This document shows, in pieces, positions 1-5,226 of a stretch of DNA of 10,665 nucleotides. The stretch spans positions 1 through 10,665 of the forward strand of contig DATIFQ010000244.1 of NCBI GenBank assembly GCA_035455185.1. Direction: 5' to 3'. This DNA is from JAEHDI01 sp035455185 (lineage in GTDB: Bacteria; Acidobacteriota; Terriglobia; Bryobacterales; Bryobacteraceae). Each line of letters starts with the position of its first letter. Position 1 is the first letter of the stretch. The notes beneath the pieces were generated by a model that worked only from the letters and a program-made list of their open reading frames with translations, did no database searches and was not told where the DNA came from. The translations under genes were made by a program, and so were the position numbers.

Positions 1-1217
1 GAGACCGCGTCGAGACCTGCCCGATCTCAGGCACCGCCCGAAGGACCGGCGATCCGATGCACGATGCCGACAGCATCCGGCAGTTGCTGAATTCCGCCAA
101 GGAAGAATCCGAGCTGACGATGTGCACCGACGTGGACCGCAATGACAAGTCGCGGGTTTGTGCACCGGGCTCGGTAAGAGTCATTGGCCGGAGGCTGATC
201 GAGTCCTACGCCGGCGTTTTCCACACAGTCGATCATGTGGAAGGAATTCTTCAGCCAGGCTACGACGCGCTGGATGCATTTCTCAGCCACATGTGGGCGG
301 TTACGGTCATCGGAGCTCCGAAGAAGGCTGCGGCGCAGGCGATCGAGGATCTTGAGAAGGACGCTCGCGGCTGGTACGGAGGGGCGGTCGGGATGCTGTC
401 GCTCTGCGGCGACATGAACACCGGCATTCTAATCCGGACGATTCATCTTCGCGACGGCGTTGCCGCCTATCCTGTAGGCGCGACAATCCTGTACGACTCC
501 ATTCCGGCGATGGAGGAACAGGAGACGCGTCTCAAGGCAACCAATTTCTTCCGCACGCTGGAAGAGAAGCGACCGGAACCCGAGGCCCGCGCGGAGGCAG
601 TTTTCACGAGCAGCGAGGGCGGTGGCGTAAAGCTGCTGCTGGTGGACAATGACGACTGCTTCATCCACACCCTGGCCAACTACGCCCGGCAGACGGAGGC
701 TGAAGTGGTCACTTACCGCGCTGGATTTCCGCTGTCGCTGATCGGCGAACTGGCCCCAAGCCTCGTGCTGATCTCGCCCGGACCGGGCCGTCCCGCAGAT
801 TTCGGTGTGCCGGACCTCGTCCGCTACTGCGCGCAATCAGGGATCCCGGTTTTCGGTGTTTGTCTCGGCCTTCAGGGCATCGTCGAGGCGTTTGGCGGCG
901 AACTCGGTGTGCTCGATTATCCGATGCACGGCAAGCCGTCGGTGGTGGTCCATCACGGAAAAGGAGTTTTCGAGGGGCTGCCCGAGAAGTTTACGGTCGG
1001 CCGCTATCACTCCCTGTTTGCGCGGAAGGAAACGTTCCCCGCCTGCCTCGAGGTGACCTCTGAATCCGAGGATGGGGTGATCATGGGTGTGCGGCACCGC
1101 GAGCTGCCCGTGGAAGCGGTGCAGTTCCATCCGGAGTCGATGCTCACGCTTCATGGCGATTGCGGGCTCCGGCTGATGGAGAACGTGGTCAGGCTCTATG
1201 GCCACGCAAGGGTCTGA
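1..1217 (+). CDS. trpE(G): Fused anthranilate synthase TrpE(G), 5' truncated by window edge
   Basis: Anthranilate synthase converts chorismate plus glutamine to anthranilate, the first committed step of tryptophan synthesis, in the cytoplasm. The reading frame is open from the first full codon (base 3), so the ATG at 57 is internal and the N-terminal half lies outside the window. The visible TrpE part has VETCPISGT (bases 9-35), TDVDRNDKSRVC, HTVDHVEG, FLSHMWAVTVIGAPK and GWYGGAVG, all conserved in the chorismate-binding enzyme. A linker near base 600 leads into a class I glutamine amidotransferase (TrpG) domain: LLLVDNDDCFIHTLANY, SPGPGRP, the nucleophile Cys in FGVCLG (codon 861-863), and His and Glu of HPES (codons 1128 and 1134). 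The catalytic triad is therefore intact. The sequence closely resembles the single-chain TrpE(G) known from rhizobia, Brucella and Azospirillum rather than separate TrpE and TrpG. The amidotransferase identity excludes PabB-like enzymes lacking this domain; a phenazine-type PhzE is the less likely alternative. hpnE follows after 20 bp. Confidence 0.95.
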   Translation, partial: DRVETCPISGTARRTGDPMHDADSIRQLLNSAKEESELTMCTDVDRNDKSRVCAPGSVRVIGRRLIESYAGVFHTVDHVEGILQPGYDALDAFLSHMWAVTVIGAPKKAAAQAIEDLEKDARGWYGGAVGMLSLCGDMNTGILIRTIHLRDGVAAYPVGATILYDSIPAMEEQETRLKATNFFRTLEEKRPEPEARAEAVFTSSEGGGVKLLLVDNDDCFIHTLANYARQTEAEVVTYRAGFPLSLIGELAPSLVLISPGPGRPADFGVPDLVRYCAQSGIPVFGVCLGLQGIVEAFGGELGVLDYPMHGKPSVVVHHGKGVFEGLPEKFTVGRYHSLFARKETFPACLEVTSESEDGVIMGVRHRELPVEAVQFHPESMLTLHGDCGLRLMENVVRLYGHARV

Positions 1218-1237
1218 CGCGCGGCCGTCGTAACGGA

Positions 1238-2563
1238 ATGTCCCACGTAATTATCGCCGGCGGCGGACTGGCTGGTCTTGCGGCCGCCGCAGCGCTTGGC
1301 GGAGAGGGCTACCGGGTCACGCTCTTCGAATCGCGGGCATTCCTCGGGGGCCGGGCGACGTCGTTTCCGCTGTCTCCTTCCGACGAGGATTCCGAGGTCA
1401 TTGACAACTGCCAGCACATTCTTCTTCGCTGCTGTCGAAATCTGCTCGACTTCTACCGGCGGCTCGGCGTGGATGGAAGCATCCGCTTCCATCGGCAGTT
1501 CCACTTTCTGGAGCCCGGCGGAAGAATGTCGGTGTTTCGCGCGGGACTGCTGCCCGCGCCACTGCAATTCACAGGATCATTCCGAAAACTGTCTTTCCTC
1601 AGCCTCCCGGAGAAACTGGCGGTCGCGCGCGGGCTGATGGCCTTGCGGCGGGAATACGGGCGGCGGCGCGATCTCGACCAGCTCACGATGCTCGACTGGC
1701 TGCGGGAGAAGCGCCAGCCGGAGCAGGCGGTCAGGCGCTTCTGGCATCCCGTGTTGGTGAGCGCCGTCAATGAGGAACTGGACCGCATGGCCGCCAGTCA
1801 CGCGTTTCAGGTCTTCCGGCTGGGCTTTCTGGGAAGGCGCGACAGTTACGAAATGGGCGTTCCCGATGTGCCGCTGGGGTCGCTCTACTCCTCGGAATCC
1901 TGGGCGCGTCTGGGTGGGGTGGAGATCCGCTTCCGTTCTCCCGTCGAGCGAATTCTGATCGGCGGCGGCCGGGCGTCTGGCGCCCTTGTCAATGGAAAGA
2001 CGCACGCGGCCGACTTCTATGTATGCGCCGTTCCATTCGAGCGAGTGCTGGCGGTGGCGCCGGATGCGGGACTAGACGTTTCGGCATTCGAGCACTCTCC
2101 GATCACCGGGATTCACCTGTGGTTCGACCGTCCGGTCACGAAGCTTCCGCACGCGGCGCTGCTCGATCGGACCATTCAGTGGTTGTTCAACAAGTCCGGT
2201 GGGTGCTACGTGCAACTGGTGGTCAGCGCGTCGCGCAGCCTGATTGAGATGCCACGGGGCGAAGTGATCGATCTGGCGCTCCGGGAGCTGGCCGAATTCT
2301 TCCCCGCTACCAGGGAGGCGCGGCTCGAGAAGGCGCACGTGGTGAAGGAGGCGCGAGCGACGTTCTCGGCCCGGCCCGGACTGGAGTCGCGCCGGCCACC
2401 GGCGGAGACGTCCATCCCGAACCTGTTTCTGGCCGGAGACTGGACTCGGTCCGGGTGGCCGGCGACCATGGAGGGCGCGGTGCGCAGCGGGTATCTCGCC
2501 GCCGAAGCCGTAACCCGCGTGGCCGGCGATCCGAAAAGGTTCCTGTTGCCGGACGTGGCGTGA
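1238..2563 (+). CDS. hpnE: Hydroxysqualene dehydroxylase HpnE (FAD-dependent squalene-associated oxidoreductase)
   Basis: In the HpnC/HpnD/HpnE pathway, HpnE reductively removes the hydroxyl of hydroxysqualene to give squalene, the precursor of hopanoids. The protein is 441 aa, the usual family size. The N-terminus is a Rossmann dinucleotide-binding fold: GGGLAG at residues 8-13 and the ribose-binding Glu31 at the end of the second strand (VTLFES). HpnE-type signatures follow: DNCQHILLRCC, RRFWHPVLVSAVNE, a SPITGIHLWFDRPV segment, and the C-terminal FAD motif NLFLAGDWTRSGWPATMEGA. The latter separates it from phytoene desaturases and generic amine oxidases. The open frame extends upstream into trpE(G), but MSHVIIAGGG is the natural family start. 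The only purine-rich bases (ACGGA) touch the ATG, so there is no properly spaced Shine-Dalgarno. With 20 bp to the trpE(G) stop, translational coupling is likely. hpnC and hpnD are not in the window. Confidence 0.93.
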   Translation: MSHVIIAGGGLAGLAAAAALGGEGYRVTLFESRAFLGGRATSFPLSPSDEDSEVIDNCQHILLRCCRNLLDFYRRLGVDGSIRFHRQFHFLEPGGRMSVFRAGLLPAPLQFTGSFRKLSFLSLPEKLAVARGLMALRREYGRRRDLDQLTMLDWLREKRQPEQAVRRFWHPVLVSAVNEELDRMAASHAFQVFRLGFLGRRDSYEMGVPDVPLGSLYSSESWARLGGVEIRFRSPVERILIGGGRASGALVNGKTHAADFYVCAVPFERVLAVAPDAGLDVSAFEHSPITGIHLWFDRPVTKLPHAALLDRTIQWLFNKSGGCYVQLVVSASRSLIEMPRGEVIDLALRELAEFFPATREARLEKAHVVKEARATFSARPGLESRRPPAETSIPNLFLAGDWTRSGWPATMEGAVRSGYLAAEAVTRVAGDPKRFLLPDVA

Positions 2564-2583
2564 ACATCCCCCGCCCGGTCTTT

Positions 2584-2592
2584 TGGGATAAT
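2584..2592 (+). promoter_or_regulatory. Extended -10 promoter element (TGGGATAAT), probable leaderless start
   Basis: TGGGATAAT matches the extended -10 consensus TGnTATAAT at all but one specified base. It ends 6 bp before the ATG at 2599, so a start site about 7 nt past the -10 would fall on or next to the start codon. No Shine-Dalgarno would fit in that leader, which points to a leaderless mRNA. No convincing -35 hexamer sits at the usual spacing; extended -10 promoters can work without one. It suggests the small secreted protein is transcribed separately from hpnE. Confidence 0.55.
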
Positions 2593-2598
2593 CGAACT

Positions 2599-2976
2599 AT
2601 GCGTCTTGTGCTGGCTCTGTTCGCGCTTTTGGCGGCGTCGACGTTTCCGCTCGCGGCCGACCCGCCCATGACCAAGCTTCGCATTGAGGTAAAAAACCAC
2701 ACCGATAAACCAGTGGAGCGGGCGAGCGTGATCGTCCGATTCGTCAAGGGCCGTTCGGCGATGAAGTTGGGCAAGAAGGTCCGAAAGCATTGGGAGATGC
2801 GCACCAACCAGGACGGCATCGCCGCGATCCCGCCGATCCCGCAGGGGGAACTCACCGTTCAGGTGATTGCCAAGGGCTACCAGACGTTCGGCCAGAAGTT
2901 CGACGTCGAGGAAGAAGAGAAGACGATCGAAGTGACGCTGAACCCGCCGCAGCCGCAGTTCTCGGCCCACCAGTAG
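2599..2976 (+). CDS. Small secreted protein with Ig-like (carboxypeptidase-regulatory-like) beta-sandwich domain
   Basis: The product is 125 aa. Residues 1-20 form a typical Sec signal peptide: Arg2, then a hydrophobic stretch LVLALFALLAAS, with likely cleavage after LAA before Asp21. The mature part of about 105 residues reads as alternating beta strands. IEVKNHTDKPVERASVIVRF resembles the first strands of carboxypeptidase-regulatory/transthyretin-like domains. TNQDGIAAIPPIPQG matches the 'G.A.i..ip.G.y' turn of that fold, followed by LTVQVIAKGYQTF and a closing strand KTIEVTLNPP. A basic patch (KGRSAMKLGKKVRKH) contrasts with an acidic EEEE run near residue 110. It has no catalytic motif, TM helix or lipobox, so a periplasmic or secreted binding or structural role is plausible; the function is unknown. 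The ATG was chosen because it gives the signal peptide and sits behind the -10 element. Alternative starts would add about 48 residues overlapping hpnE. Confidence 0.85.
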   Translation: MRLVLALFALLAASTFPLAADPPMTKLRIEVKNHTDKPVERASVIVRFVKGRSAMKLGKKVRKHWEMRTNQDGIAAIPPIPQGELTVQVIAKGYQTFGQKFDVEEEEKTIEVTLNPPQPQFSAHQ

Positions 2977-2983
2977 CCGGCGG

Positions 2984-3364
2984 TCAGCCCGCCAGAGCGA
3001 TCGCATCCATCTCCACCTTTGCGTTGCGCGGAAGACGCGCGGCCTCGATCGTAGACCGGGAGGGTGGCTGGTTTGCGAAGTACCGCCCGTATACATCGTT
3101 CATCGCGGCGAAGTCGTTGACATCTTTCAGAAACACGGTCACTCGGAGGACCCTGTCGAGCGAGGAACCCGCGGCCTCGAGCACGGCTTTCAAGTTCTCC
3201 AGAACGCGCTCCGTCTGCGCGGCGATGTCTCCTTCTATGAGGATTCCGGTTGTCGGGTCGAGGGGAATCTGACCGCTGGCAAAAACCAGCCCGTTGGCGA
3301 CGACGGCCTGCGAGTAAGGGCCGATCGCCTTCGGTGCGCGGTCCGTCGCGATGATGGTCTTCAT
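2984..3364 (-). CDS. ridA: RidA family reactive enamine/imine deaminase (YjgF/YER057c/UK114)
   Basis: RidA hydrolyses reactive enamine/imine intermediates such as 2-aminoacrylate, released by PLP enzymes, to keto acids and ammonia in the cytoplasm. At 126 aa the protein is full length; family members are about 128 aa and form trimers with active sites at the interfaces. Visible family signatures are APKAIGPYSQA (Tyr17), VFASGQIPLDPTTG, the NLKAVLEAAG helix, VTVFLKD, and PPSRSTIEAARLPRNAKVEMDAIA. The last contains Arg103 and Glu118, equivalent to the carboxylate-binding Arg105 and catalytic Glu120 of E. coli RidA, so it belongs to the active RidA subfamily. The start is fixed by a strong Shine-Dalgarno site. 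Its stop lies 7 bp from the stop of the convergent small secreted protein. A broader Rid subfamily member (Rid2-Rid7) is possible but less likely with Arg103 present. Confidence 0.95.
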   Translation of the reverse strand: MKTIIATDRAPKAIGPYSQAVVANGLVFASGQIPLDPTTGILIEGDIAAQTERVLENLKAVLEAAGSSLDRVLRVTVFLKDVNDFAAMNDVYGRYFANQPPSRSTIEAARLPRNAKVEMDAIALAG

Positions 3365-3371
3365 TTCGTTT

Positions 3372-3376
3372 CCTCC
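3372..3376 (-). promoter_or_regulatory. Strong Shine-Dalgarno site of ridA
   Basis: On the minus strand GGAGG lies 7 nt before the ridA ATG (TGGAGGAAACGAAATG). It is the strongest ribosome site in the window and fixes this start codon over the longer open frame upstream. Confidence 0.85.
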
Positions 3377-3548
3377 AGAGAGCGGCTCGCGGTTTGATCA
3401 CGCGCGGCGCACACTCCATTCTGCACGCCCGCCGGTCCCGAGCGCCAGGGCAACCCGATAAGGCGGAATTCAGCCGGTGCTCAGTTGTTCGACTGATGGC
3501 CAGCTACCCGCAAAGGCCCGACCATAAACGTGAGGTAGTCCGTCGTTC

Positions 3549-5144
3549 GTGTCGAAGCCGCAGAAATTCCACTCGCTGGCCGCGAAGTTTTCTGTTTTCA
3601 CCGCGATGTTGGTGATCTGGATCACTTCTCTCCAGGTTGCCTACCACTGGACGCAGGACTACTTCTCAATCCAGGAACACGTTTCTCTCAGCATTCTGCT
3701 GCTCATCTTCGCGGTCCTGCTGGCGCGTTTCACAAGCAGAGTGTTCGTTCGGCCTCTTGTCGTGCTCCAACGAGGCATGGCGTCAGTCGTCCAGGGCAGG
3801 CTGGAGCCGGTGCGGATTTCGCCGACGCACGACGAGATCGAGAACCTTGGCGACAGCTTCAACCGGATGATCGCGGCGCTGGCCGAGTCGCGACGGGAAG
3901 TGCGCGAGCATCAGGAACAGCTTGAGCGAAAAATCCGCGACCGTACCCAAGCGCTCGAGAAGGAGACGCGGCGCGCGGAGGCGGCGAGCCGGGCAAAGAG
4001 CGAGTTTCTCGCCAACATGTCGCACGAGCTGCGGACCCCGATGAACGGCATCCTCGGAATGATCGACATCGTGCTCGATAGCCCGCTGACGGACGCGCAA
4101 CGTGAGGAACTGGCCACTGCCAAGGACTGCTCTTTCTCGCTACTCGGCCTGCTCAACGACATCCTGGACCTCTCGAAGATCGAGGCCGGCAAGCTGGAAT
4201 TGGAATCGATCCGTTTCCCCATCCGGCCGTTGCTGGACGATTGTCTGAAATCGGTCCTGCCGCGGACCCGTCAGAAGCGGCTGGATCTGCTGTCGGAACT
4301 TTCCCCCGACGTGCCGGACTACCTGCTCGGCGATCCGCTCAGGTTGCGCCAGATCCTGATCAACCTGCTCGGCAACGCGGTCAAATTCACGGATCGCGGA
4401 TCGGTGAAGCTTTCCCTGACGGGCCGTCGCCTGCCGGACCAGCAGCGCGCGGAACTGCATTTCGCGATCGCGGATACCGGCGTCGGCATCCCAAAGCAGA
4501 AGGTCCACGCGATCTTCGATGAATTCACGCAGGTGGACGGCAGCACCACGCGGAAGTACGGTGGCACGGGACTGGGGCTGTCGATTACGAGAAAGCTTGT
4601 CGAGTTGCATGGTGGCCGTATCCATGTTGAGAGCGAGCCTGGCCGGGGCAGCGTGTTCCACGTCTTGCTGGATTTGGTGGTAGCGGGACCGGCGCCCACC
4701 GAAGCGGCGCCGAATACAGCGGAGACCGTGGCGCACCCGCATCAGCCGGCGCGAATTCTCATTGCGGAGGACAATCCCGTCAACCAAAAGGTTGCTGCGG
4801 TCCTGCTAGGCAAGCGTGGTTACCAGACGACCGTCGTGAATCACGGGCGCGAAGCCATTGACGCACTGGAGCGCGCGGAGTTCGACCTCGTTCTAATGGA
4901 TCTCCAGATGCCGGTTCTCGACGGCATCGAGGCGACCAAGCTGATCCGCCAGGACGCGCGCTGGCACGACCTGCCGATCATTGCCCTCACCGCTCATGCG
5001 ATGCAGGGGGATCGGGAACGCTGTCTCGCCGCCGGCATGAACGAGTACGTCCCGAAGCCGGTACAGCCGCCGGTGCTGCTTGCGACCGTGCGCAAATGTC
5101 TCGCCGGCAGCCTCGCCGGAGCGACGAAGTCGCTCCGCGCCTAG
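3549..5144 (+). CDS. Membrane-bound hybrid sensor histidine kinase (HAMP-HisKA-HATPase-REC)
   Basis: The product is 531 aa. Two TM helices (about residues 14-32 and 47-64) are separated by a loop of only about 14 residues, so there is no extracytoplasmic sensor domain. A HAMP linker (about 65-115) has the conserved Pro69 and the DEIENLGDSFNRM motif, and a coiled coil (112-148) leads to HisKA with phosphoacceptor His159 in FLANMSHELRTPMNG. The HATPase_c domain shows the N-box NLLGNAVKFTD (Asn276), G1 DTGVG (Asp309) and G2 GGTGLGL (338-344). After a Pro/Ala linker comes a receiver domain (402-516) with acidic Glu407/Asp408, phosphoacceptor Asp451 (LMDLQMPVLDG), Thr481 and Lys503. All catalytic residues are present, so a His-to-Asp relay through an Hpt partner is expected; no Hpt protein or response regulator is encoded nearby. 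The start is GTG: an in-frame stop at 3531 rules out longer forms, and the next ATG would cut TM1. GAGG lies 13 nt upstream, rather far for a ribosome site. No clear promoter was found in the 184-bp gap before it. Confidence 0.93.
   Translation: MSKPQKFHSLAAKFSVFTAMLVIWITSLQVAYHWTQDYFSIQEHVSLSILLLIFAVLLARFTSRVFVRPLVVLQRGMASVVQGRLEPVRISPTHDEIENLGDSFNRMIAALAESRREVREHQEQLERKIRDRTQALEKETRRAEAASRAKSEFLANMSHELRTPMNGILGMIDIVLDSPLTDAQREELATAKDCSFSLLGLLNDILDLSKIEAGKLELESIRFPIRPLLDDCLKSVLPRTRQKRLDLLSELSPDVPDYLLGDPLRLRQILINLLGNAVKFTDRGSVKLSLTGRRLPDQQRAELHFAIADTGVGIPKQKVHAIFDEFTQVDGSTTRKYGGTGLGLSITRKLVELHGGRIHVESEPGRGSVFHVLLDLVVAGPAPTEAAPNTAETVAHPHQPARILIAEDNPVNQKVAAVLLGKRGYQTTVVNHGREAIDALERAEFDLVLMDLQMPVLDGIEATKLIRQDARWHDLPIIALTAHAMQGDRERCLAAGMNEYVPKPVQPPVLLATVRKCLAGSLAGATKSLRA
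5117..5137. terminator. 9-bp stem, 3-nt loop hairpin in last codons of the kinase gene
   Basis: Perfect inverted repeat CGGAGCGAC / GTCGCTCCG around a GAA loop, ending 7 bp before the kinase stop codon closes. It is very GC-rich but has no following T run. Together with the second hairpin at 5184-5211 it may slow or end transcription from either convergent gene, or protect the 3' end of the kinase mRNA. Confidence 0.4.
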
Positions 5145-5183
5145 CAGTGGCGCGGGCCATCGTCTTCTGTGGCCTGCGGGGGC

Positions 5184-5211
5184 GGCAGACGACAAAAGCT
5201 GATCGTCTGCC
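5184..5211. terminator. Stem-loop in the gap between convergent genes, probable bidirectional terminator
   Basis: Perfect 9-bp inverted repeat GGCAGACGA / TCGTCTGCC with a 10-nt loop, centred in the 82-bp gap between the kinase stop and the peptidase stop. No T tract follows on either strand, so it is not a textbook intrinsic terminator. Its position between two converging genes makes termination or 3'-end stabilisation the best reading. Confidence 0.55.
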
Positions 5212-5226
5212 CCATATCAACCCGCA

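Noticed and set aside
1160..1237. Upstream TTG start extending hpnE by 26 residues into trpE(G)
   Set aside because: The extension is the out-of-frame end of trpE(G); the family start is the Met directly before the dinucleotide-binding strand.
2206..3096. 296-aa minus-strand open frame
   Set aside because: It lies antisense to hpnE and the small secreted protein, is rich in Arg/Ser as expected of GC-rich shadow frames, and matches no family.
3394..3615. 73-aa plus-strand open frame between ridA and the kinase
   Set aside because: It overlaps the kinase N-terminus in another frame, has no ribosome site, and is Arg/Ser-rich with no recognisable motif.
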